Shown piece by piece: positions 1-6,435 of a DNA stretch of 11,386 nucleotides. Position 1 is the stretch's first letter. Each line of letters begins with the position of its first letter. The notes beneath the pieces are model-generated. The model made no database searches. It was not told where the DNA came from and saw nothing but the letters and a program-made list of their open reading frames with translations. The translations under genes were made by a program, and so were the position numbers. The stretch is from NCBI GenBank assembly GCA_030523505.1, contig JAUNIK010000044.1, positions 1-11,386 of the forward strand, in the 5' to 3' direction. This DNA comes from Prevotellaceae bacterium. GTDB taxonomy: Bacteria; Bacteroidota; Bacteroidia; Bacteroidales; Bacteroidaceae.

Positions 1-333
1 GCCTTCAGCATCTGTAGCCTCAGCCTTAGCCTCATCGAAAGACTTTGTGAAGTTACCATCCTTAGAAACCTGTACTGCATAGCTGAAACCATACGAGCCT
101 ACATTTCCGAGAGGAGCATGAAGGTCGGTGAGATCAGGCTGGTTCCATGTCATAGCGACACCCTTAGAAAGGGCAAGGTCGACTGAGCTTGCGCCAACCT
201 CAGGAGCATTCAGGACGAATGTCGCATTGCCAGAGGTGTTGAGCACAGGATTAGACTCTCTATCATCTTCACATGCAGAGAACACTACCAATCCAGCCAG
301 CGCCATCAATGATGTTTTGAATATATTTTTCAT
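1..333 (-). CDS. susE: SusE-family outer-membrane starch-binding lipoprotein, N-terminal part (runs off left edge)
   Basis: The frame is open from ATG at 333 to the window edge (111 codons, no stop). The protein starts MKNIFKT, has a short hydrophobic stretch, and reaches a lipobox-like FSA-C with Cys at residue 21. The acidic EDD right after the cysteine fits the export signal that sends Bacteroidetes lipoproteins to the cell surface. Residues about 37-95 match the usual start of SusE proteins: an FVLNAPEVG-type strand, then VAMTWNQPDL and YAVQVSKDGNF. In the family this is an immunoglobulin-like domain preceding C-terminal starch-binding domains, which are not visible here. SusE proteins bind malto-oligosaccharides beside SusCD and are not enzymes. 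It is third in the susC-susD-susE run, 48 bp after susD. Its leader is A-rich with no Shine-Dalgarno. The first 17 bases of the gene equal those of susD. The family call is from motif memory and neighbour order; the missing C-terminus prevents telling SusE from SusF-like variants. Confidence 0.85.
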   Translation of the reverse strand, partial: MKNIFKTSLMALAGLVVFSACEDDRESNPVLNTSGNATFVLNAPEVGASSVDLALSKGVAMTWNQPDLTDLHAPLGNVGSYGFSYAVQVSKDGNFTKSFDEAKAEATDAEG

Positions 334-353
334 TGTTTTATCTTTTTGTTAAA

Positions 354-371
354 CCGATGGAGAACCATCGG
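354..371 (-). promoter_or_regulatory. Perfect hairpin in the susD-susE gap
   Basis: CCGATGG and CCATCGG form a perfect 7-bp stem around a 4-base loop, in the middle of the 48-bp gap between the susD stop (382-384) and the susE start (333). On the susE-coding strand the stem is followed by TTTAAC, too short a U run for a convincing intrinsic terminator. I infer an attenuator, or an mRNA processing or stability element, that could make SusD more abundant than SusE. The pairing is seen directly; the function is not. Confidence 0.55.
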
Positions 372-381
372 GCACTGTTTA

Positions 382-1917
382 TTAATAACCAGGGTTCTGT
401 GTGAAACCATTTAAAGTAACGACTACAGAAGGGATTGGGAATACCTTCTTGCCATCGAAGATGCCGAAACGGATCATATCTGTACGGCGATGACCCTCGA
501 AGTAGAACTCGCGTGACCACTCGTCAGCAATCTCGTTGAGAGTATAGCTGGTCTTTGTCATAGCGTGAGCACGATTGCGGAGAGCGTTGATAGCGTTCTT
601 GCCTTCCTCTGTTGTTGTACCACCATTCTGGCGAGCTGTAGCCTCAGCGTATGTGAGGTAAGCCTCAGCAGCACGGAGAAGGAAGAAGTCCATGTCGGTG
701 TATGTTGCAGACTTTGTTGCACCATTGTCAGAACGCCAGTTGACGAACTTTGTTGTAGCATAACCATTCTTAAACACACCAGGATCAGCATTCTCATAGA
801 GACGGTCAACACCATCGAAGAGAGCACGGTCGTCGCCCATCTCCTCTGCCATCTCCCATGCATAGTAGTGATGAGCATCAGTGATACCGAACTTGCTCAG
901 GAGTGAAGGACGGCAACGGTTACCACCCCATGCCTGGTCAGTGTTGTTTGTTGCTGAGAGGTCAGCAGGGTTTGCGTGAAGGTCGCCATCGAAAGTAGAA
1001 GCAACAAGGAAGAGTGATGAGCACCAGCTCTGTGACTTCTCACCATCCTGGAGGACAGGGAAGATAGCCTCGTAGGCAGCATCTGTCTCACCATTGTCAG
1101 CCATGAACAACATCTGATAAGCCGACCACTGGTTAGCACCCTTGGTGTTGAGCTTGTAGTCTGAATCCATTACCATCTTAGCATACTTAGCAGCATTCTC
1201 CCACTGAGCTGTGCCAGTGTAAACCTCAGCATTGAGGTAGAGACGAGCGAGAAGCATCCAAACGGCAGCCTTGTCAACACGGCCATAGTTAGCATCAGTT
1301 GACTTCTTTGCCTTTGCATCGAGCATCATAGGTTCAATCTCGAGAAGTTCCTTCTCAAGCCAGTTGTAACAATCCTGACGGCTCATCTGCTCTGGAGTTG
1401 CGAGAGGCTCTGTAGCGAAAGGAACACTTCCCCAAGCATCCATGATGAGATAATACTGGAAAGCACGGAGATAACGAGCCTCAGCTGTCATTGTCTCATT
1501 GTAGTCGCCAGCCTGCTCGATATACTGGTTGCAATAAGAAATACCAGTAGTAAGACGAGAGAAGTAACCATAGAGCATTGGATGAGAGTCGTTGTAACTG
1601 TTGTTGACGAACTCTGAGATACCAGCGTCACCCCAACCACAGATAGCTTCATCAGTAGTGAGCTCGTTAGAGTTCCAAAGCTGACGAACGAGACCTACGG
1701 TACCACCATCGAAACCGTCGATATCAACCTCGTTACCACCTTGGTTTCCCTGCATAGCGAAGTTTGCGTAGCACTTGTTGAGCAGACCTTCTGGTGTGAA
1801 GTTAAGGTCGAGATTTGGATCGATTGGTGTCACATCCAAGTCACCTACGCACGATGTCATTCCCATAGAGAGCACGAGTGCTGCAGCAGGGAGTATTGTC
1901 TTGAATATATTTTTCAT
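382..1917 (-). CDS. susD: SusD/RagB-family starch-binding outer-membrane lipoprotein
   Basis: This 511-residue protein has the usual length for SusD (about 500-570). It begins with MKNIFKT and a hydrophobic segment, and ends its signal at a lipobox-like MTS-C with Cys at 23, so it should be a lipoprotein on the cell surface. The family hallmarks are present: an N-terminal region with a WNSNELTTDEA stretch (about 81-91), then helical repeat-like segments such as AEARYLRAFQYYLIMDAWGSV and KAAVWMLLARLYLNAEVY, which are the TPR-like scaffold. The C-terminal section includes LLRAAEAYLTYAEA and IADEWSREFYFEGHRRTDMIRFG, the standard SusD ending. SusD forms a lid on the SusC barrel and delivers glycans to it. 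Aromatic residues near 81-95 (two Trp) could be part of the sugar-binding site, but I cannot place them on a structure. It lies 18 bp after susC and has an unusually good Shine-Dalgarno. Starch or maltodextrin specificity is inferred from the malQ, pulA and MFS genes alongside. Confidence 0.95.
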   Translation of the reverse strand: MKNIFKTILPAAALVLSMGMTSCVGDLDVTPIDPNLDLNFTPEGLLNKCYANFAMQGNQGGNEVDIDGFDGGTVGLVRQLWNSNELTTDEAICGWGDAGISEFVNNSYNDSHPMLYGYFSRLTTGISYCNQYIEQAGDYNETMTAEARYLRAFQYYLIMDAWGSVPFATEPLATPEQMSRQDCYNWLEKELLEIEPMMLDAKAKKSTDANYGRVDKAAVWMLLARLYLNAEVYTGTAQWENAAKYAKMVMDSDYKLNTKGANQWSAYQMLFMADNGETDAAYEAIFPVLQDGEKSQSWCSSLFLVASTFDGDLHANPADLSATNNTDQAWGGNRCRPSLLSKFGITDAHHYYAWEMAEEMGDDRALFDGVDRLYENADPGVFKNGYATTKFVNWRSDNGATKSATYTDMDFFLLRAAEAYLTYAEATARQNGGTTTEEGKNAINALRNRAHAMTKTSYTLNEIADEWSREFYFEGHRRTDMIRFGIFDGKKVFPIPSVVVTLNGFTQNPGY

Positions 1918-1925
1918 AATTGTAT

Positions 1926-1933
1926 TCCTTTCT
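1926..1933 (-). promoter_or_regulatory. Strong Shine-Dalgarno sequence for susD
   Basis: On the minus strand AGAAAGGA lies 8 bases before the susD ATG, within the 18-bp susC-susD gap. It is fully complementary to TCCTTTCT, the expected 3' end of Bacteroidetes 16S rRNA. None of the other six starts in the window has such a site. The susC stop codon lies only two bases upstream of it, so reinitiation by ribosomes finishing susC is also plausible. Confidence 0.5.
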
Positions 1934-1935
1934 GA

Positions 1936-4900
1936 TTAGAAGTTCAAGTTAAGACCTACGATAACAGAGAATGGACGTGGATAAGCGTTGCTGTCAACAC
2001 CGCTTGGGCACTCAGGATCAAGACCCTTATAGTTGGTGAATGTAAGAACATTGTTTACAGTACCATAGATACGTCCGTTCAGACCCTTGTAGCTACCACC
2101 CTTGAAGAGGTTATTGAATGAATAACCGAGAGTGATGTTGTCGAGCTTGATGAAAGAAGCGTTCTGTACATAGTAGTCAGTGAGCTTAGCCTGCATCTCG
2201 TCTGTCTGGAAGTTCTTGTCAAGAACGATTGGCATACGGTTAGCCATATAGTTTGAAGAAGTCCAAACGCTTGACTTAGATACATTGCTGTAAGACTGCT
2301 CTACATTATTATATACATAGTTGCCGAAAGCAGCGCGCCAAGAGAAACCGAAGTCCCAACCCTTATACTCGAGACGTGAGCTGAAGCCCATTGTCAGAGG
2401 AGCAGCGATCTGCTTGTAGAGATAACGGTCAGAAGATGTGATTGTGCCATCACCATCGCGGTCAACAACCATGTTCTCGATTGGAAGACCATTCTCATCG
2501 TAAACCTGCTGATATACATAGAATGAGTTAGCTGGGTAACCAACCTGGTTAGCCATACCGTAGTTACCGGTACCACCACCCATGTTTGGACCTGTCTCTA
2601 CTGGCTGACCATTGTCAGAAACACCAGTAAGGTCAGTGATCTCGTTGTGGTTGTAAGTGATGTTGTAGTTCAATGTCCAGAACCAGTTCTCAGTCTGGAT
2701 AGCCTTCCAGTCGATAGCGAACTCAACACCGAGGTTCTTCAAGTCACCAATGTTCTGCCAGCACTTGTTACGGAATGCTGTCATGATTGGAGCTGGAGCA
2801 TGGTTGAGAAGGTCGGTGGTCTTACGGAGGTAAGCATCAGCTGAGAATGCAAGACGCTGGTTGAGAACACCGAAGTCGAAACCTACGTTGTAAGTAGTTG
2901 TTGTCTCCCACTTGAGCTCAGGAGTGAAGTTATCTGGACGATAGAGAGAACCGTCACCGAAGATTGGATACAGAGAACCATTGCCATGGTTCTTTGAGTA
3001 TGTAGCAATCCAGCAATAGTCGCCTACACCCTCCTGCTGACCAGTCATACCCCAACCGAGACGGAGCTTCATGTCAGAGAGCCAGTTAGCGTTCTTGAGG
3101 AATGGCTCGTTGTTGATCTTCCAAGCGAATGCTGCTGATGGGAATGTTGACCAGTGGTTCTTGAAACGAGAAGTACCATCACGACGTACTGTAGCAGTGA
3201 GCATGTAACGATCGAAGGCAGTATAGTTCATACGACCGAAGAACGAAACGAGGTAGCTCTCTGTACGGTAGAGGTATGTGCTTGGCTCGTGCTCCTTACC
3301 AGCGAGTGAAGAATCATTGTATGTTGGACGATAGTAACCGGTGTAAGCGTTGTTTGTCTCACGCCAGAAATGCTGCCACTCGTAACCACCCATGATATCG
3401 AAGTGCTGAGTCTTAGCGAAGTCCTTATAATACTGAGCGTATGCGTTGAATGAGAGGTTACGCTTCTTGATATCCTCCCAGCCATAAGAACCATAGTAGA
3501 TAGCGTTTGCTGAATATGGAGAAACATCGGTGTTCTGCTTACCGTAAGAGATATCAGCACCACCTGTCATGTGCAAACGGAGGTCCTCGAAACCATGAAC
3601 CTTGTAATCAACCTCAGCAGTACCGATGAATGCGTAGCTGTTAGCACGGTCATCACGGCTGTTGAGCATATCGAGTGGGTTCTTTGGAGCGAGGTTGTTG
3701 TATGTGTACTTGTAAGTATCATCCTTGAGAGCAGAACCGTTGCTTACCCACTGGAAGTAACCACCAAAGTTCTTCAATACATCAGCAGCGTTTGTGCCGT
3801 CAGCTGCAAACATATCGTTGTGATACTTTGAAGTGTAAGCGTAAGGGCTCTGTGTTGGGTCGTAAGCAACAGCTGCACCTACTGCACCACCATCAGCGTA
3901 TGTTGAATGAGCGTACATACCCTTACCGTTGAGGTTGAGGTTAAGGTGATCATTCAAGAGTGATGGGTTGAGGTTGATAGCAGCAGTAACACGCTGGAAG
4001 TCTGAATTCTTGAGGGTACCCTCCTGATCGGTGTAACCGAGAGAAACACGGTAAGGGAGGTTCTTTGTCGCACCACTGACTGTTACATTATGGTCGTGGC
4101 TGAATGCTGTGCGGAAGATGAGATCCTGCCAGTCGGTGTTTGCTGTACCGAGAGCATTTACAGCGTTCTCGTAGTTTGGATCGCCATCATAGAGATTGTG
4201 GATGAACTGACGATACTCGTCGCCTGTCATTACATCAATCTTACCCTTGTTGTGGCTCATTGTGACGCTACCAGAATATGATACCTGTGGTTTCATGCCC
4301 TTGCGGCCCTTCTTTGTGGTGATGATGATGACGCCGTTAGAACCACGAGAACCGTAGATAGCTGTTGCTGACGCATCCTTCAAGACGTTGAAAGACTCGA
4401 TATCCTGTGGGTTGACCATTGAGAGGAGGTTAGAAAGACCCTTTACACCAGCGTTATCCATAGCCATACCATCGATAACGATAAGTGGGTCGTTGCTACC
4501 CGAGAGTGAAGAACCACCACGGATACGGATCTTTGCACCACCACCAGGAGTACCGTCGTTTGTATTAACGTTTACACCGGCAATCTTACCCTGCATCATA
4601 TCCTGAGCATTGACAACCAAACCCTTGTTCTTTGAGTCTGGCTTCATTGCTGTAACAGAACCGGTGAGGTCGGATTTCTTTGCAACACCATAACCGATGA
4701 CAACAATCTCATTAAGAGACTGTGCACTCTCTTCATGGAGTGTTACTTCTACCTGTGGCGCAGCTGTTACTGTAGCGGTTTCATAACCGATGTAGGCAAC
4801 AGTCAATGTTGCGCCCTGATTAGCTTGAATGGTAAAGTTTCCGTCGAAGTCGGTCACCACGCCACCATCCTGTCCTGCGACACGGACGGTTGCACCAATG

Positions 4901-5031
4901 ATGTCCTCGCCAGTACCATCCTTAACGTGACCATTGACAGTAATCTGTGCAAAGGCACTTGCTGAAAGAATGAGACCAAATACTATGGCCAACATTCTCA
5001 GAGGCAATGTAAATTTTACTTGCTTCATCAT
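1936..5031 (-). CDS. susC: SusC/RagA-family TonB-dependent outer-membrane maltodextrin transporter
   Basis: At 1031 residues this is a normal-length SusC. A Sec signal peptide ends at about AFA-Q (cleavage after residue 28). Residues about 30-100 form the carboxypeptidase-regulatory-like domain (VNGHVKDGTGEDIIGATV, then DFDGNFTI and VAYIGYE). The segment LNEIVVIGYG at 106-115 is the TonB-box region. The plug follows (about 120-240), with DPLIVIDGM at 181-189 and YGSRGSNGVIII at 226-237, the SusC signature. The rest is a beta-barrel ending in an aromatic residue (GLNLNF), as expected for BAM-assembled barrels. The protein imports glycans across the outer membrane with energy from TonB-ExbBD, working with SusD. 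It is first in the susCDE run, with the divergent LacI gene upstream. Two adjacent ATGs (5031 and 5028) are possible starts, differing by one Met. The substrate is inferred from context, as SusC sequence alone does not give it. Confidence 0.96.
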   Translation of the reverse strand: MMKQVKFTLPLRMLAIVFGLILSASAFAQITVNGHVKDGTGEDIIGATVRVAGQDGGVVTDFDGNFTIQANQGATLTVAYIGYETATVTAAPQVEVTLHEESAQSLNEIVVIGYGVAKKSDLTGSVTAMKPDSKNKGLVVNAQDMMQGKIAGVNVNTNDGTPGGGAKIRIRGGSSLSGSNDPLIVIDGMAMDNAGVKGLSNLLSMVNPQDIESFNVLKDASATAIYGSRGSNGVIIITTKKGRKGMKPQVSYSGSVTMSHNKGKIDVMTGDEYRQFIHNLYDGDPNYENAVNALGTANTDWQDLIFRTAFSHDHNVTVSGATKNLPYRVSLGYTDQEGTLKNSDFQRVTAAINLNPSLLNDHLNLNLNGKGMYAHSTYADGGAVGAAVAYDPTQSPYAYTSKYHNDMFAADGTNAADVLKNFGGYFQWVSNGSALKDDTYKYTYNNLAPKNPLDMLNSRDDRANSYAFIGTAEVDYKVHGFEDLRLHMTGGADISYGKQNTDVSPYSANAIYYGSYGWEDIKKRNLSFNAYAQYYKDFAKTQHFDIMGGYEWQHFWRETNNAYTGYYRPTYNDSSLAGKEHEPSTYLYRTESYLVSFFGRMNYTAFDRYMLTATVRRDGTSRFKNHWSTFPSAAFAWKINNEPFLKNANWLSDMKLRLGWGMTGQQEGVGDYCWIATYSKNHGNGSLYPIFGDGSLYRPDNFTPELKWETTTTYNVGFDFGVLNQRLAFSADAYLRKTTDLLNHAPAPIMTAFRNKCWQNIGDLKNLGVEFAIDWKAIQTENWFWTLNYNITYNHNEITDLTGVSDNGQPVETGPNMGGGTGNYGMANQVGYPANSFYVYQQVYDENGLPIENMVVDRDGDGTITSSDRYLYKQIAAPLTMGFSSRLEYKGWDFGFSWRAAFGNYVYNNVEQSYSNVSKSSVWTSSNYMANRMPIVLDKNFQTDEMQAKLTDYYVQNASFIKLDNITLGYSFNNLFKGGSYKGLNGRIYGTVNNVLTFTNYKGLDPECPSGVDSNAYPRPFSVIVGLNLNF

Positions 5032-5092
5032 TTTGAAATTTTAGTTATTATTAAAAATTGATTATGATTCGGCCCAAGGAGCAATAGCACCT

Positions 5093-5100
5093 CAAAAGTA
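5093..5100 (-). promoter_or_regulatory. Candidate -7 box for susC (proximal)
   Basis: The minus strand reads TACTTTTG, an exact match to the Bacteroidetes -7 consensus TAnnTTTG, about 60 bases before the susC start. The -33 element is weak: only ATTG (one mismatch to TTTG) lies about 22 bases upstream. It would give a leader of roughly 55 nt. It competes with the box at 5154-5161. Confidence 0.35.
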
Positions 5101-5153
5101 CTGATTAGTAGTATTTTAGGCACAATTTAACCTTTAGGCTTTCATTCAGTTTG

Positions 5154-5161
5154 CAAAATTA
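5154..5161 (-). promoter_or_regulatory. Candidate -7 box for susC (distal)
   Basis: The minus strand reads TAATTTTG, matching TAnnTTTG exactly. A TTTG lies upstream at 5174-5177, but with 12 bases of spacing rather than the usual 19-21, so the -33 element is doubtful. Use of this box would give a susC leader of roughly 115 nt. Confidence 0.35.
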
Positions 5162-5187
5162 CTATGTAAATATCAAAGAAAAATATT

Positions 5188-5202
5188 TTTTTTGACAAAA
5201 AA
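5188..5202. repeat. T6G-A-CA6 palindrome in the divergent promoter region
   Basis: Six T and a G are mirrored by C and six A around a single central A, giving a perfect 15-base odd palindrome. It lies between the outermost susC promoter candidate and the putative LacI operator. It could be a regulator or nucleoid-protein site, a bent-DNA tract, or chance in an AT-rich region. The symmetry is observed; no role is shown. Confidence 0.3.
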
Positions 5203-5216
5203 CAATAAAATGCGTG

Positions 5217-5230
5217 TGCAATCGTTTACA
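5217..5230. promoter_or_regulatory. Putative LacI-family operator
   Basis: The site TGCAATCGTTTACA is a pseudo-palindrome centred on CG, with 10 of its 14 positions symmetric (TGYAA/TTRCA half-sites). LacI-family operators commonly have this shape, with a central CG that takes the hinge-helix leucine. It sits between the candidate susC promoters and the candidate LacI-gene promoters, so one bound protein could affect both. It is my best operator candidate in the 281-bp gap, judged by symmetry alone. Confidence 0.45.
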
Positions 5231-5265
5231 TAATAAAATACAATAGATTATAATCAAGTTTTCTC

Positions 5266-5273
5266 TATATTTG
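5266..5273 (+). promoter_or_regulatory. Candidate -7 box for the LacI-family gene (distal)
   Basis: TATATTTG matches TAnnTTTG exactly, 39 bases before the LacI start. No TTTG at -33 spacing is present. It would give a leader of about 33 nt. Confidence 0.35.
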
Positions 5274-5285
5274 ATATATATAACG

Positions 5286-5293
5286 TAATTTTG
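5286..5293 (+). promoter_or_regulatory. Candidate -7 box for the LacI-family gene (proximal)
   Basis: TAATTTTG matches TAnnTTTG exactly, 19 bases before the LacI start. No exact TTTG lies 19-21 bases upstream; only a T-rich stretch near 5259-5262 is close. The leader would be very short, about a dozen bases. Confidence 0.3.
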
Positions 5294-5312
5294 TAATCAA
5301 CTTTCATCTATT

Positions 5313-6341
5313 ATGGCTAACGGCAATGCATCAATCACGATGAAGGACATAGCTCGTGCGACGGGAGTTTCAGTGGCAACTGTTTCGCGGGCATTGAAGA
5401 ACAGTCCTCGTATCAGCAAGGAGAAACGTGATGAAATCCAAGCTTACGCAAGAGAGCACGATTTCAGTCCGAATCTCATTGCTGAGAGTCTGCGTACCTC
5501 AAAAATCCGTCCTACGAAAACCATTGGTGTCATCATTCCGGAGTACACCCATTACTATTTCTCTTCAATCCTTAGCGGCATTGACCAAGAGGCTTCTGCA
5601 AAGGGATATTCGCTGATGGTGGCACAGAGTGGCGAGATGTACAAACGCGAGGCTGAAATTTGCAAAAAGTTCTTTGAGAACAAGGTGTGCGGAGTAATTG
5701 TCTCACAAGCAAAGGACACTCGTGAATACTCTCATTTTGAAAGGCTTATATCCGCAGGCATTCCGCTTATCTTCTATGATAGAATATGTACGGGCGTGAA
5801 CGCGAGTCGTGTGGTTGTCGACGACTATCAAGGTGCTTTCAATGCGGTGAAACACCTCATAGACACAGGTTGCCGCCATATTGCCTATTTCGGTTCGCCG
5901 AAGAATCTCGAAATATCCAAGAACCGCTTCAATGGCTATTGCGATGCACTGCGCGAGGCCGGTCTCACAATTGACGAACGATTCCAAAGAATTTGCGACA
6001 ACCGTCCGGATGCAGAACAGGTAGCACGCGAAATTCTTGAACAGGAAGAAGTTCCTGACGCATTCTTTGCTGTGAACGACGAGACTGCTATCGGCATCCT
6101 CACAACAGCAAAGCGAATGGGATATCGCATTCCGCAGGATCTGTCGATATGCGGTTTCACCAATAGTAACAACTCCACTGCTTGCGATCCAACACTTACA
6201 ACAGTAGAACAGCGCGGAGTGGAAATCGGTCGGCAAGCGGCAAACATCCTTATCAGTAAAGTGGAAGGATTGATACCGGAGGAGAGTGTTGAAAAACGAA
6301 TAGTAAGAACAAGGCTCATCGTGAGACAATCAACGAGATAA
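5313..6341 (+). CDS. LacI-family transcriptional regulator of the starch/maltodextrin cluster
   Basis: At 342 residues this is full length for the family. Residues 9-30 form the LacI helix-turn-helix (MKDIARATGVSVATVSRALK). Residues about 52-64 are the hinge helix (NLIAESLR), with Leu60 in the place of the leucine that intercalates into the operator minor groove. From about 69 onward there is a periplasmic-binding-protein-like sensor domain: TKTIGVIIPE, CGVIVSQAKD, IPLIFYDR, VVVDDYQGAF, HIAYFGSP, FFAVNDETAIGIL and SICGFTNS are all typical LacI/GalR blocks. No truncation or missing block is seen. It would bind DNA as a dimer in the cytoplasm and respond to a sugar, probably maltose or a maltodextrin given the neighbours; the effector cannot be read from sequence. 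It is divergent from susC and 94 bp upstream of the MFS gene. The Bacteroides thetaiotaomicron sus locus is instead controlled by the membrane regulator SusR. The start at 5313 has no Shine-Dalgarno but places the helix-turn-helix at the usual N-terminal distance. Confidence 0.93.
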   Translation: MANGNASITMKDIARATGVSVATVSRALKNSPRISKEKRDEIQAYAREHDFSPNLIAESLRTSKIRPTKTIGVIIPEYTHYYFSSILSGIDQEASAKGYSLMVAQSGEMYKREAEICKKFFENKVCGVIVSQAKDTREYSHFERLISAGIPLIFYDRICTGVNASRVVVDDYQGAFNAVKHLIDTGCRHIAYFGSPKNLEISKNRFNGYCDALREAGLTIDERFQRICDNRPDAEQVAREILEQEEVPDAFFAVNDETAIGILTTAKRMGYRIPQDLSICGFTNSNNSTACDPTLTTVEQRGVEIGRQAANILISKVEGLIPEESVEKRIVRTRLIVRQSTR

Positions 6342-6344
6342 AAA

Positions 6345-6376
6345 GCCCCACCCAACCTCCCCCAAGGGGAGGAGCT
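6345..6376. repeat. GC-rich palindromic repeat after the LacI gene (copy A)
   Basis: Starting 4 bases after the LacI stop is a C-rich run (GCCCCACCC-AA) leading into CCTCCCC and GGGGAGG, a perfect 7-bp stem (6356-6362 with 6366-6372) around a CAA loop. The same layout appears after malQ at 10470-10509. It looks like a dispersed intergenic palindromic (REP-like) element. No T run follows, so it is a poor intrinsic terminator, though the stem could protect the 3' end of the mRNA. The rest of the 94-bp gap to the MFS gene is A-rich and has no clear TAnnTTTG box. Confidence 0.6.
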
Positions 6377-6435
6377 CTATTAGCAAGAATTTCGGAAAAT
6401 CAAAAAAGTAAAAAACAAAATAAAGATACATTACT

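Larger units (their letters stand above)
5032..5312. promoter_or_regulatory. Divergent regulatory region between susC and the LacI gene
   Basis: These 281 bases hold no plausible gene. They are much more AT-rich than the flanking coding DNA, especially from about 5150 to 5312. All control elements of both arms presumably lie here: minus-strand TAnnTTTG matches at 5093-5100 and 5154-5161, plus-strand matches at 5266-5273 and 5286-5293, a LacI-type pseudo-palindrome at 5217-5230, and a T6G-A-CA6 palindrome at 5188-5202. The part next to susC (about 5032-5090) would be the susC mRNA leader. It contains a weak GGTGC-TATT-GCTCC hairpin with one mismatch, and I see no known riboswitch there. Confidence 0.8.

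Noticed and set aside
128..352. Short plus-strand open frame across the susE start
   Set aside because: It overlaps the susE signal peptide and the susD-susE gap in antisense, and has no recognisable product.
5032..5090. Riboswitch or structured leader before susC
   Set aside because: Only a weak GGTGC-TATT-GCTCC hairpin with one mismatch is visible, with no known riboswitch core.
5703..6329. 208-residue open frame antisense to the LacI gene
   Set aside because: It overlaps the conserved sensor-domain coding region and shows no motif or promoter; it is a shadow frame.
6356..6372. Intrinsic terminator for the LacI gene
   Set aside because: The stem is good but is followed by AGCTCTATTAG without a T run, and a related element occurs after malQ, so a repeat is the better reading.
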